From a virus, in the IMG/VR virus record IMGVR_UViG_3300025909_000016, positions 1 to 21,676 of that record: a stretch of 21,676 nucleotides of DNA; one strand, given 5' to 3'. Position 1 is the first letter of the stretch, and every line of letters starts with the position of its first letter. The translations under genes were made by a program, and so were the position numbers. Shown piece after piece: positions 15,182 through 21,676 of this stretch. The notes beneath the pieces are model-generated. The model saw only the letters and a list, made by a program, of their open reading frames with translations. It was not told where the DNA came from and made no database searches.

Positions 15182-16048
15182 ATGCAAGAAGAAATCATCG
15201 AGCAACCCGACCTCGGCGCTCAGGACAACGAAGGGCAGCAGGGCGAGCAGACGCAGCCGGAAAACACCGGTCCCGCACTGTTCGATGACGTCGAAGAAAT
15301 CGTCGACAACGGCGGCGAAGGCCAGCAGGAAGGCGAAGGTGCTCAAGGCGCAGACCAACCGCAGCGCGAAAGCCTCACGTTCCGAAAGCTTCGCGAAATC
15401 AGTAATGCCGCGCTGAAGGATAAGCGCCGCCTGGAACGCGAGCTCGAAGAGATCCGCGCGAAGCTCCCGCAGGAAAAGCCGCAACTCGGCGCAAAGCCGA
15501 CGCTCGATCAGTACGACTATGACGAGTCGCGCTTCTCGGAAGCCTACGACAAGTGGATGGAGCAGAAGGTCGCGCAGGACCGCGCCGACCAGGAAAAGCT
15601 CAACGCGCAGCGCCGCGAGCAGGAAGAACTCGAAAACTTCAAAAAGTCGTACAAGGCGCGCGCTGATGCGCTCGGTGTCGACGACTTCCAAGAAGCCGAA
15701 GCCGAAGTCGGCGGCATCCTCAACCAGACGCAGAGCGGGCTGCTCATGCGCGGGGCTGATGACCCGGCGACGCTCGTCTATGCGCTGTCGAAGTCGCCCG
15801 AGCGCCTCATCGAACTGTCGAAGATCAGCGATCCGGTGAAATTCACCGTCGCCATTGCCAAACTGGAGTTGAACTTGACCACTCGCAAACAGAGCCGTCC
15901 CGCGCCGGAGCCGCGCGTGTCGTCGGAACGCTCGTCGTCTTCGGGCGTTGCAAGCAGTTCGCAACTCGACCGACTGCGCGAGAAAGCCGCTCGGACGGGC
16001 GACTATTCCGAAGTCGTTGCCTACAAGAAGCAACACAATATTCGCTGA
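15182..16048 (+). CDS. Scaffolding protein
   Basis: 288 residues (P22 gp8: 303). It lies immediately upstream of the coat gene, as in P22. Composition fits a scaffold: a very acidic, Gln/Gly-rich disordered N-terminus (1-62), long charged helices (65-160, for example RRLERELEEIRAKLP and NAQRREQEELENFKKSYKAR), and a short basic C-terminal helical hairpin (about 261-288, LDRLREKAARTGDYSEVVAY then KKQHNIR). The C-terminal basic helix-turn-helix is where scaffolds of this type bind coat protein. It directs procapsid assembly and is removed before or during packaging. It has a good ribosome site (AAAAGGTGAG). Direct sequence identity to gp8 is not obvious, so the call rests on position and architecture. 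Confidence 0.82.
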   Translation: MQEEIIEQPDLGAQDNEGQQGEQTQPENTGPALFDDVEEIVDNGGEGQQEGEGAQGADQPQRESLTFRKLREISNAALKDKRRLERELEEIRAKLPQEKPQLGAKPTLDQYDYDESRFSEAYDKWMEQKVAQDRADQEKLNAQRREQEELENFKKSYKARADALGVDDFQEAEAEVGGILNQTQSGLLMRGADDPATLVYALSKSPERLIELSKISDPVKFTVAIAKLELNLTTRKQSRPAPEPRVSSERSSSSGVASSSQLDRLREKAARTGDYSEVVAYKKQHNIR

Positions 16049-16062
16049 CTGCTTAGGTATCC

Positions 16063-16091
16063 TTGATTCACATAACTTAAAGTAGTAACAT
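16063..16091 (+). promoter_or_regulatory. Possible sigma70-type promoter for the coat leader
   Basis: TTGATT (16063-16068) and TAACAT (16086-16091) are separated by exactly 17 bases. Each matches four of six consensus positions. The predicted start point, about 16097-16099, lies just before the two-stem structure. This is a moderate match only, found by eye. Confidence 0.4.
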
Positions 16092-16097
16092 TCGGTG

Positions 16098-16230
16098 AAA
16101 CGCTGCCTGACGCACATAAGAGACATTCCTTCTGTGCTACCGGCAGCCACCGTATCTCAGCCCATCGGCGCGTAGGCGTTAGTTCTAGCTGGATGCGAAA
16201 TCTGTGGCGTTTCGACGCCTTTCATTTTTC
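16098..16230 (+). ncRNA. Structured leader of the coat gene, possible small RNA
   Basis: Two nested stems can be drawn: GCTGCC/GGCAGC (16102-16107 with 16142-16147), a symmetric 4/4 internal loop, then GCACA/TGTGC (16112-16116 with 16133-16137) with a 16-base loop. Further on is GGCGT, a TTCG loop, ACGCC (16206-16219) followed by TTTCATTTTTC, an intrinsic-terminator-like element. CGAAA at 16196-16200 can instead pair with TTTCG at 16210-16214, which would break the terminator stem. So this could be an attenuated coat leader or a separate RNA of about 130 bases. No known RNA family is recognised. Confidence 0.42.
16206..16230 (+). terminator. Intrinsic-terminator-like hairpin upstream of the coat gene
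   Basis: Stem GGCGT/ACGCC with a TTCG tetraloop, followed by TTTCATTTTTC. The stem is short (five pairs) but capped by a stable loop and followed by a T-rich run. It lies between scaffold and coat, 25 bases before the coat ATG, so it would limit read-through from the scaffold unless antitermination occurs. Confidence 0.55.
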
Positions 16231-16254
16231 GTCTCTTATTTAGGACTACACGTC

Positions 16255-17571
16255 ATGAGCAATCCTCCGTCCGCTCCTTTTCTGTCGACCGCGAACTCCT
16301 TCTCGAAGGAAGAGCGCGTCGCTTTCGAACGACTCCTCGAAGGCTTCAATGACCAATTGGTCATGTCGAAAGCCGTCACCGTGTTCCAAAACGATCAAAC
16401 GATGATGGCTCGCGCAGGCGACATCATCCGCCGCCCGATGCCCTACATCGCGCGTTCGTTCTCGGGCCTCGATCAAACGGCCAACTTCGTCGGCAAGACG
16501 CAGCTCACCATCCCGGCAGCGATCGACACGATCAAGAGCTCGCCGTGGACGATGGACGCAACCGAACTGCGCGACGCGCTGCAAGAAAATCGCCTGGGCA
16601 CCGCTGCGAAGCAAAAGATCGCGTCGGACATCAACCTGTCGGTCGTGAATGCCGTTTCGACGCTCGGCTCGCTCGTCGTCAAGCGTACCGTCGCCGCGAC
16701 CGGCTTCGACGATCTTGCGCAAGCTGATTCGTTGATGAACGAATCGGGTATCGACTACGACGGGCGCTATGCGGTATTCGGCTCGCGTGACTACAACGCG
16801 ATGGCCGGTAACCTCGCATCGCGCGCGTATCTGGTCGAAGGCCAGAAGGCCGCAGATGCGTTCGAAATGGCAACGGTCGGCCGTCAGGTCGCCGGCTTCG
16901 AGCGCGTTCTGAAGGCTGATTACATCGCGCGTCTGACGGCTGCGGCCGGCGTGACGGTGACGGTCAACGGCGCGAACCAGTTCACCACGCCGAAGGCGTT
17001 GGCAGCAAGCCCGAGCGGCCCCCTGCAATCGAACGTCGACAACCGCATCCAAGCGCTGGCGATCACCGTCACGTCGGGCACGGTCAAGGTGGGCGACGCC
17101 TTCACGATCGCGGGCGTGAACAACGTCCACCCGATCACGAAGGTCGACACCGGTCAGCCGAAGACCTTCCGCGTCGTCAGTATCGTTTCGGGCGCGGGTG
17201 GCACCGGCACGATCCAGATCACCCCGGCGATCATCTCGGGTCAGGGCGGCACCGACGCGGAACTCGCGTATCAAAACGTGACGGCAACCCCGGCATCGGG
17301 TGCGGCGATCACGTGGCTCAACACGGTTTCGACCGGCGTGAACTGCTTCTGGAAGAAGGAAGCGGTCGAAATCCTGCCGGGTCGTCTCGCAGTGCCGGCC
17401 GATCAAGGTCTCGCCGTTATGCGCGGCACGACCGATCAGGGTATCGAGATCGTGATGACCAAGCAGGCGCACATCGAGACGTACAAATCGCTGTATCGCG
17501 TCGACGCATTCTGGGGGACTTCGGTAACGAACCCTGAGATGTGCGGGGTCATCCTCTTCAACCAGACGTAA
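16255..17571 (+). CDS. Major capsid (coat) protein, P22 gp5-like
   Basis: 438 residues (P22 gp5: 430). Matches to the P22 coat include GRQVAGFERVLKADYI (209-224; P22 QRQVAGFDDVLRS), VTVNGANQFTTP (235-246; P22 ITVSGAQSFKP), VDNRIQALAITVTSGTVKVG (261-280; P22 [20 protein letters not shown]), then a DAFTIAGV continuation, and ITPAIIS. The stretch about 230-355 corresponds to the telokin-like I-domain inserted in the HK97 fold of P22-type coats. The C-terminus (SLYRVDAFWGTSVTNPEMCGV) is also alike. Start chosen at ATG 16255 because an in-frame GTG at 16204 would overlap the terminator-like hairpin and adds a 17-residue hydrophobic tail not expected in this family; AGGA lies nearby upstream (16242-16245). 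Confidence 0.93.
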   Translation: MSNPPSAPFLSTANSFSKEERVAFERLLEGFNDQLVMSKAVTVFQNDQTMMARAGDIIRRPMPYIARSFSGLDQTANFVGKTQLTIPAAIDTIKSSPWTMDATELRDALQENRLGTAAKQKIASDINLSVVNAVSTLGSLVVKRTVAATGFDDLAQADSLMNESGIDYDGRYAVFGSRDYNAMAGNLASRAYLVEGQKAADAFEMATVGRQVAGFERVLKADYIARLTAAAGVTVTVNGANQFTTPKALAASPSGPLQSNVDNRIQALAITVTSGTVKVGDAFTIAGVNNVHPITKVDTGQPKTFRVVSIVSGAGGTGTIQITPAIISGQGGTDAELAYQNVTATPASGAAITWLNTVSTGVNCFWKKEAVEILPGRLAVPADQGLAVMRGTTDQGIEIVMTKQAHIETYKSLYRVDAFWGTSVTNPEMCGVILFNQT

Positions 17572-17586
17572 GCAAGCAGCACAGGA

Positions 17587-17606
17587 AAGCGCCCTTCGGG
17601 GCGCTT
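17587..17606 (+). terminator. Stable hairpin after the coat gene (terminator-like, weak T-run)
   Basis: AAGCGCCC, a TTCG loop, GGGCGCTT: eight perfect pairs. It lies 15 bases after the coat stop. Only two T's end the stem, followed by CGCTTACC, so it lacks a proper T-run on either strand. It may pause or weaken transcription into the tail-fibre gene, or protect the 3' end of coat mRNA. Confidence 0.5.
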
Positions 17607-17628
17607 CGCTTACCACTGGGAGAATGCT

Positions 17629-18693
17629 ATGGCCACAAGCGAGGCGCGTGCGCTTCCTTACTTTTCCGACATTTACGGGCTTCCGCTCGAATCCGGCTCG
17701 ATCTATATCGGTCAGCCTGGACTCGATCCTGTCGCCTATCCGCAGACCGTCTATTCCGACGTCGATCAAACGACCGTCATTGCTCAGCCGGTGCGCACCG
17801 TTCACGGTCGCGCGGTATCGGCTGGCGCGCAGGTTCACATGTATTGCCAAGTGCCGTACTCGATCACGGTACTCGACTCCGCGGGCCGCACGGTCTTTAC
17901 GTCGCTGAACGAGATCGACCCGACTCTGACGACGCAGGTCACGACGACCGTGCAGAGCGTTGGCAGCCTGACCGAACTCCGCGCGCGTTCTGGTGCGTCG
18001 ACGAATCAGGCGTATGTGGCGAACTTCGGCATGTACGTCAAGAACTCGGCAGACAACACGTCGCCTGAGACGATCCCGTTCGTCATCGTCGGCAACGACG
18101 GCACGCGCTATTACCTCGATATTCAGAAGGGAAATTTCCAGTACCTGCGTGCATCGGGGCCATCTGTTAGCCCTGCCAATGGTGGCGGCGGCGGATGGAT
18201 GAGCTGGAATGACGCCAGCGACGGCGTGACGTGGCTCACGAACAACAAGGGCGGTGGTCCTGGCGGCTTCGTCTTTCGCAACATCAACGCAGACAACACG
18301 TCCGAGCTCGGGCGTGTCTCTGTCACATCGACTGGCGGTCTCACGACGACCGACTTCATCAGTTCAGGCGGCAAGATTTCGACGGTTTCTTCGGATATTC
18401 AGTCGGGTAGCAATCTCATCGCCAACGGAGGGATTGTCGCTGTTACTGCCGATGGGACGCGCAATCTGCATTGGGATCCGATCAATCAGCAATATGTCTT
18501 ACCGTCCTCGCCGCTCCTGATTAATAACTCGCTGGCTGTCACGGTCGCGAGCCTAGTCACGATCATGCAGAACCAGCAAGTCGGCGCGCTGATGAACACG
18601 GTCGGCGCAGCTCCCGCGTTTCCGGGCACATGGCAAGCGCTCGCGACCGGTCTCGGGCCGAATGACATCCGCCTCTACGTGAGAACTGCATGA
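17629..18693 (+). CDS. Tail fibre/adaptor with P22-tailspike-type head-binding domain
   Basis: 354 residues. Residues about 10-100 match the P22 tailspike head-binding domain: ESGSIYIGQPGLDPVAYP (P22 ANGKIYIGQIDTDPVNPA), VYSDVDQTTVIAQPVRTVHG (P22 VYIENEDGSHVQITQPLI), then VPYSITVLDSAGRTVF (P22 [20 protein letters not shown]). In P22 this trimeric domain attaches the spike to the tail hub. The rest (110-354) is not the P22 endorhamnosidase beta-helix but a Gly/Ser/Thr/Asn-rich beta region with a poly-Gly stretch (about 184-188), ending IRLYVRTA. Likely role: a fibre or connecting piece bound to the gp10-like hub. SD GGGAG (17618-17622) supports the start. It follows the hairpin after the coat gene and overlaps the next gene by ATGA. 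Confidence 0.8.
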   Translation: MATSEARALPYFSDIYGLPLESGSIYIGQPGLDPVAYPQTVYSDVDQTTVIAQPVRTVHGRAVSAGAQVHMYCQVPYSITVLDSAGRTVFTSLNEIDPTLTTQVTTTVQSVGSLTELRARSGASTNQAYVANFGMYVKNSADNTSPETIPFVIVGNDGTRYYLDIQKGNFQYLRASGPSVSPANGGGGGWMSWNDASDGVTWLTNNKGGGPGGFVFRNINADNTSELGRVSVTSTGGLTTTDFISSGGKISTVSSDIQSGSNLIANGGIVAVTADGTRNLHWDPINQQYVLPSSPLLINNSLAVTVASLVTIMQNQQVGALMNTVGAAPAFPGTWQALATGLGPNDIRLYVRTA

Positions 18694-18890
18694 TGGAATA
18701 CACGTCGGTTGCCAATCCGGTTTGGTTCGATGCGGCGCACAGCATGATCGTCGTCGATGTCCTGTTTCCGGCTCTCGGGGAGACGCCGGTCAAGTTCAAC
18801 GCGTCTCCGAATGACTCGATGGCCTACGGGCGCGAGATCTACGCAGACATCATCGCCGGCAAGTACGGCGCCATCTCGGACCCGAAATGA
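18690..18890 (+). CDS. Small tail-fibre-associated protein (66 aa)
   Basis: A short conserved phage type with the pattern YTSVANPVWFDAAHSMIVVD, then VLFPALGE, F.ASPNDSMAYGREIYADIIAG and KYGAIS. Similar short proteins, or C-terminal domains, are frequent next to tail-fibre genes of phages of Proteobacteria, where a role as fibre partner or chaperone is often suggested but seldom shown. It is locked between its neighbours by ATGA overlaps at both ends (18690-18693 and 18887-18890), so expression at matched levels with the fibre and spike is expected. A second ATG three bases downstream of the first could also be used; the first is preferred for the overlap. Confidence 0.7.
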   Translation: MMEYTSVANPVWFDAAHSMIVVDVLFPALGETPVKFNASPNDSMAYGREIYADIIAGKYGAISDPK

Positions 18891-20593
18891 CAACAATCAA
18901 CGATCTGTGCGTCGCGAGTTCTTTCTCTGGCGACGACAAGCTTCCGATGTGGCAAACGGCCAACGGCGTTACGCGCGCGTTGCCGATGTCCGTCCTGACG
19001 GCTCAGTTCCTGACGGCCGATTCGATCGCGCAGCTCGCCGCGAGTCCGACCGTCGAAACGTTCTCTTCCGGCACCGACTTCGCGCCGGGCGTAACGACCG
19101 TGTTGACGGTCGCTAATCAGTACCTTTCCGGGAACAACATCGAAGTCTTCTTCGACGCAGCGTACCAGGGTCCGGACCAGTATTCGCTCTCGGGCACTGC
19201 TCTCGTTTTCATTTCTCCTATTCCGGTAGGAGTACAAAAGGTGTACGTCCGCGGTGGCGTAGCGCGGCTCACCGGCGCTCCGTCCGATGGCACCGTGACA
19301 GACGTCAAAGTCGCATACGGTTCGAAGCTCTGGAACCGGGTCAGGAATCGCGTCGATGTGCAAGATTTCGGAGCGGTCGGCGATGGCGTGACGGATGACA
19401 CTGCCGCTATCCAGGCTGCGATCAACTATGCGATGACGCTCACGAGCGGCACGCGGATTTACTTCCCTCCCGGCAAGTACGTCGTCAATTTCGCCATCCA
19501 GATTCCGAAGAACGCTTCGAAGGCGCTGATTCTGTATGGCGACGGCTCCGCGACGGTGATTCAAGCCGGCGCGTCGCTGCCGACTGGCGCGATCTTCAAT
19601 CTCGGCGCGGGCAGTTCCGCGGCGGGCGGCGTCGATATGGTGATCAAGTCGATGTCGGTTCAGCCGACGCCGGGCGTGAATCACATAGGTTTCGCCTGCC
19701 TGAACATGAACGGCATCATCTTCGACAAGGTGACGTTCGGTGCGCTCCAGAACGGCGTTACGCTGAATGCGTGCTTTGCGACTCGATTCATCGGCTGTCA
19801 ATGGGTCAGCACGTCTCTTTACGCCGTCTACTCATACACGGCCGCGCACAACATCATCTTCGACCGGTGCAGCGCATTCGCTGTTGGCACCAACGTTCTG
19901 CGACTCGACGGCGCGACGAACAACATCGTCCTTCAGAACTGCGATTTCGAGAGCTGCGGAAACGTCTATTCGGTGGCTGCTGGATCGTCGAGCATTCAGG
20001 TGACGGGCTGCTACATCGAATACACGACCAACGTTGAGTTCTCCCATCAGGGGCTTTGCTACAACATCGCGGTCGAAGGCAACTGGATCGCGCTGAACGG
20101 CGGCGGCTCGGGTGCCGGGCTCGGCGGCGGAACATCGACCTATCAGAACTGGGTCGGCGGCTCGTTCAAGAACAACTCCGGCTTCAACATGTCGGTCGCA
20201 TGGGACGCGACAGCGAAAGACATCGATGTCGGCATGAACTACAACGTCGGCTCTTTCTCGGTCGGCGCGGCGCCGTTCACGACTGTTTCGTCTTTCTCGA
20301 ACACGTGGACGGCTGGCACTCATGTGGTCGGCTACAAGAAGTATGAAAGCGGCCTCGTAGAGCTTCGCGGCAACTGCACGGCCGGTGCTTCCGCACTCGG
20401 TGCTCCTGCATTCGTTCTTCCTGCCGGCTATCGACCCGCGCAGCAGCGAGTCTTTGCCTGCATCACCGCGGCTAACACGCTTGCACAGGTGATCGTCGAC
20501 ATCAACGGGAACGTCGTGCCGAACGTGCCGGGCGGAAGCGCTGGCGCGGTCGTAAATCTGGACGGGTGCATGTTCAATGCGTCCCCCCAATAA
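18887..20593 (+). CDS. Tailspike with pectate-lyase-fold domain (spike 2)
   Basis: 568 residues, complete. Residues 1-125 are a phage-tail attachment region of a widespread type (MTTINDLCVASSFSGDDKLP early, VQKVYVRGGVARL late). The beta-helix begins at about residue 157 with VDVQDFGAVGDGVTDDTAAI and QAAINYAM, the standard pectate-lyase-3 opening. It continues through repeated short strands rich in N, G, S and C (for example NIVLQNCDFESCGNVY and IQVTGCYIEYTTN). A C-terminal beta module starts at about 475 (HVVGYKKYESGLVELRGN) and includes LPAGYRPAQQ, a tip domain common in tail proteins. It probably binds and may cut capsular or O-antigen polysaccharide as a trimer. It lacks the P22 head-binding domain found in the gene two positions upstream. 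Confidence 0.85.
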   Translation: MTTINDLCVASSFSGDDKLPMWQTANGVTRALPMSVLTAQFLTADSIAQLAASPTVETFSSGTDFAPGVTTVLTVANQYLSGNNIEVFFDAAYQGPDQYSLSGTALVFISPIPVGVQKVYVRGGVARLTGAPSDGTVTDVKVAYGSKLWNRVRNRVDVQDFGAVGDGVTDDTAAIQAAINYAMTLTSGTRIYFPPGKYVVNFAIQIPKNASKALILYGDGSATVIQAGASLPTGAIFNLGAGSSAAGGVDMVIKSMSVQPTPGVNHIGFACLNMNGIIFDKVTFGALQNGVTLNACFATRFIGCQWVSTSLYAVYSYTAAHNIIFDRCSAFAVGTNVLRLDGATNNIVLQNCDFESCGNVYSVAAGSSSIQVTGCYIEYTTNVEFSHQGLCYNIAVEGNWIALNGGGSGAGLGGGTSTYQNWVGGSFKNNSGFNMSVAWDATAKDIDVGMNYNVGSFSVGAAPFTTVSSFSNTWTAGTHVVGYKKYESGLVELRGNCTAGASALGAPAFVLPAGYRPAQQRVFACITAANTLAQVIVDINGNVVPNVPGGSAGAVVNLDGCMFNASPQ

Positions 20594-20602
20594 GGAGAGA
20601 GC

Positions 20603-20938
20603 ATGGCCGACGTTCAACAAAACGCCCGCTGGTTCGATACGACCGTGAACGTCCAAACACTGGTGACCGGGATCATCGGCGCCGGCATTGCGCTGGTCAC
20701 TGTCTATATCGCGCTGCTCGGGCGTGTTTCCACGCTCGAGGAACACGACAAGCAGCAGGAAGCGCATTTCACGCGCATCGAGAGCGCGATGCAGGAACAG
20801 CGCTCCGACATGCGCGACCAGCTTCGCGACATTAGTCAGAGCGTAAAGGACACGAACGCGAAGATCGATCTGTTGAAGGATCAACTGATGGCAAACAGCG
20901 CCGGCAATCGGCCCGGCATCAAAGGGTGGACGAAATGA
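20603..20938 (+). CDS. Membrane-anchored coiled-coil protein of lysis module
   Basis: 111 residues: a short soluble N-terminus, one transmembrane helix at about 18-39 (QTLVTGIIGAGIALVTVYIA), then a charged heptad-like helix from 42 to 97 (STLEEHDKQQEAHF and onwards) and a short polar tail. A strong Shine-Dalgarno AAGGAG (20592-20597) directly follows the spike stop. Position before a two-TM holin candidate and the endolysin makes this a lysis gene candidate, either an accessory holin or antiholin-like protein; it is reminiscent of hemolysin XhlA-type phage proteins but with the order of TM and coil reversed. It ends in an ATGA overlap with the next gene. Confidence 0.72.
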   Translation: MADVQQNARWFDTTVNVQTLVTGIIGAGIALVTVYIALLGRVSTLEEHDKQQEAHFTRIESAMQEQRSDMRDQLRDISQSVKDTNAKIDLLKDQLMANSAGNRPGIKGWTK

Positions 20939-21186
20939 AGCAAATCCTGATTGACGACTGGCGCAAGGCGTACAAATTCGCGTCGATTCGTCTCGCGGCG
21001 TTTCTCGCGCTCGTGTATTCGCTGATTCCGCTCGCTGCGGATCAGTGGCCGAACGTGATGCCGTCGTTTATCTCGTGGTTTCCGAAGAATGGCCAGCAGT
21101 GGGCGCCGATCGTTGGCAGCGTTCTGTTCATCCTCGCGCGCGTCGTTCAGCGCCCGCCTCGGGAGCACAAAGATGGCGCGAATTGA
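20935..21186 (+). CDS. Holin candidate (83 aa, two TM helices)
   Basis: Start taken as ATG 20935 because it overlaps the previous stop (ATGA); a GTG nine bases upstream in frame is less likely. The protein has a charged N-terminus (MKQILIDDWRKAYKFASIRL), hydrophobic segments at about 17-35 and 54-72, a short loop with Trp and Pro residues (DQWPNVMPSFISWFPKNGQQ), and a basic C-terminal tail (RVVQRPPREHKDGAN). Length, two helices and position directly before the endolysin are what class II-type holins show. It should form the inner-membrane holes that let the signal-less endolysin out. Its 3' end overlaps the endolysin gene by 14 bases. Confidence 0.75.
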   Translation: MKQILIDDWRKAYKFASIRLAAFLALVYSLIPLAADQWPNVMPSFISWFPKNGQQWAPIVGSVLFILARVVQRPPREHKDGAN

Positions 21187-21661
21187 CGTCGGCACGGCGG
21201 GCGGCGAAAACCGTCTCGCGTTTCTCGACATGATCGCTGTAAGCGAGATCGGTGCGCCGCTGCTCGCCGTGAGTGACGATGGTTACAACGTGCTTGTCGG
21301 CTCGACGGCTGCGAAGCCTCTTCTGTTCAAGAGCTATGCGGACCATCCGAACATCTTAAATTCGGCGCTGCGATCGACAGCCGCAGGGCGCTATCAGATC
21401 CTAAATCGCTGGTGGCGGCTGTACAAGGCGCAGATGTATTTGCGTGACTTCTCGCCGATCTCTCAGGACCGGTATGCACTCCAGCAACTGAAAGAGCATG
21501 GCGCGCTGCCTCTGATCGACGCCGGGCGCTTCGATGAGGCGGTCGCGAAGGTCGCGAACGTCTGGGCGAGTCTTCCGGGTGCCGGCTATGGTCAGCATGA
21601 GAACCAACTTGAGCATCTGCGCGACGCGTATCTGTCCGCGGGCGGGAGCGTATCGAAATGA
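21173..21661 (+). CDS. Endolysin, lambda R-like lytic transglycosylase
   Basis: 162 residues (lambda R: 158). Clear likeness to R: RLAFLDMIAVSE (R: KAFLDMLAWSE) with the catalytic Glu at E25, aligned to R's E19; DDGYNVLVG (R: NHGYDVIVG); RSTAAGRYQILNRWW (R: KSTGAGRYQLLSRWW); LRDFSPISQDRYALQQLKEH then GALPLID (R: LKDFSPKSQDAVALQQIKER then GALPMID); WASLPGAGYGQHE (R: WASLPGAGYGQFE). It cleaves murein by forming 1,6-anhydro ends. The start is ATG 21173 because homology begins there; a longer frame from 21089 only reads through the holin gene. No signal peptide or SAR anchor is present, so it depends on a holin. Confidence 0.94.
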   Translation: MARIDVGTAGGENRLAFLDMIAVSEIGAPLLAVSDDGYNVLVGSTAAKPLLFKSYADHPNILNSALRSTAAGRYQILNRWWRLYKAQMYLRDFSPISQDRYALQQLKEHGALPLIDAGRFDEAVAKVANVWASLPGAGYGQHENQLEHLRDAYLSAGGSVSK

Positions 21662-21676
21662 TCAGTCTTCTTCTCC
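21658..21676 (+). CDS. Start of next gene, probable i-spanin (Rz-like), cut by window end
   Basis: An ATG overlaps the endolysin stop as ATGA and opens a frame reading MISLLL before the window ends. In lambda-like lysis cassettes the gene directly after the endolysin is the inner-membrane spanin, which starts with a short hydrophobic anchor. Only six codons are visible, so the call is based on place and the hydrophobic beginning. Confidence 0.42.

Noticed and set aside
16149-16200. tRNA-like segment in the coat leader
   Set aside because: No acceptor stem, T-loop consensus or anticodon arm can be drawn.
16204-16254. GTG start for the coat gene that adds 17 residues
   Set aside because: It would begin inside the terminator-like hairpin region and adds a hydrophobic tail not expected in P22-type coats; ATG 16255 has its own upstream AGGA.
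17629-18693. Diversity-generating retroelement target (variable repeat) in the fibre gene
   Set aside because: No reverse transcriptase, template repeat or C-type-lectin-like C-terminus is seen in the window; repeats noticed are only about 14 bases (18048 and 18289).
21089-21172. Longer endolysin start with a Ser/Arg-rich N-terminus that might look like a signal
   Set aside because: Those 28 codons read the holin gene out of frame; likeness to lambda R begins at the ATG at 21173.
1-21676. Integrase, attachment sites, CRISPR array, insertion sequences
   Set aside because: Looked for and not seen; no claim about prophage state can be made.

Overview
The window looks like the virion-structure and lysis half of a tailed phage or prophage with P22-like podovirus architecture. 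Its G+C content is high (mostly around 60 %) and its codon use is rich in GCG, CGC and CAG. That suggests a Betaproteobacterial host such as Burkholderia or a relative, but this is inferred from composition and general resemblance, not from a search. No integrase, repressor, replication gene, tRNA, CRISPR array or host gene was seen, so temperate or lytic lifestyle cannot be decided.

Layout. (1) 1-13417, plus strand: the 3' part of a pectate-lyase-fold tailspike, a 75-aa unknown, a P22 gp10-like tail hub carrying an extra inserted domain, a 137-aa unknown with a composition break, three ejection-protein candidates in the order gp7-like, gp20-like, very large gp16-like with an N-terminal transglycosylase domain, a GNAT-family acetyltransferase, a P22-type portal and the terminase large subunit. 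(2) 13424-15089, minus strand: a convergent four-gene accessory ('moron'-like) operon. In transcription order it encodes a CxxCxGxG zinc-finger protein, a small membrane protein, an unknown and a 2-oxoglutarate/Fe(II) oxygenase, and it ends in a clear intrinsic terminator that reaches the terL stop codon. (3) 15182-17571, plus strand: scaffolding protein and P22 gp5-like coat protein, separated by a 206-base intergenic region with a possible promoter, a two-stem RNA structure and an intrinsic-terminator-like hairpin. (4) 17629-20593: a P22-tailspike-type head-binding domain protein, a small tail-fibre-associated protein and a second pectate-lyase-fold tailspike. (5) 20603-21676: lysis module with a TM/coiled-coil protein, a two-TM holin candidate, a lambda R-like transglycosylase endolysin and the first codons of a likely spanin.

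How the genes work together. Scaffold and coat build the procapsid on the portal. TerL packages DNA. The gp10-like hub closes the portal and carries tailspikes, which bind and may cleave surface polysaccharide. The gp7/gp20/gp16-like proteins leave the virion to form a conduit across the envelope, with local murein cleavage by the large one. Holin, endolysin and spanin release progeny. Most junctions overlap by a few bases (ATGA or TAATG), consistent with translational coupling.

The most unusual points are the structured coat-gene leader, the reversed accessory cassette inside the morphogenesis module, the gene order relative to P22 (ejection genes, then portal, then terL, with no small terminase gene visible), the head-binding domain separated from the enzymatic spikes, and the oversized ejection protein. 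No gene-free stretch exceeds 300 bases.
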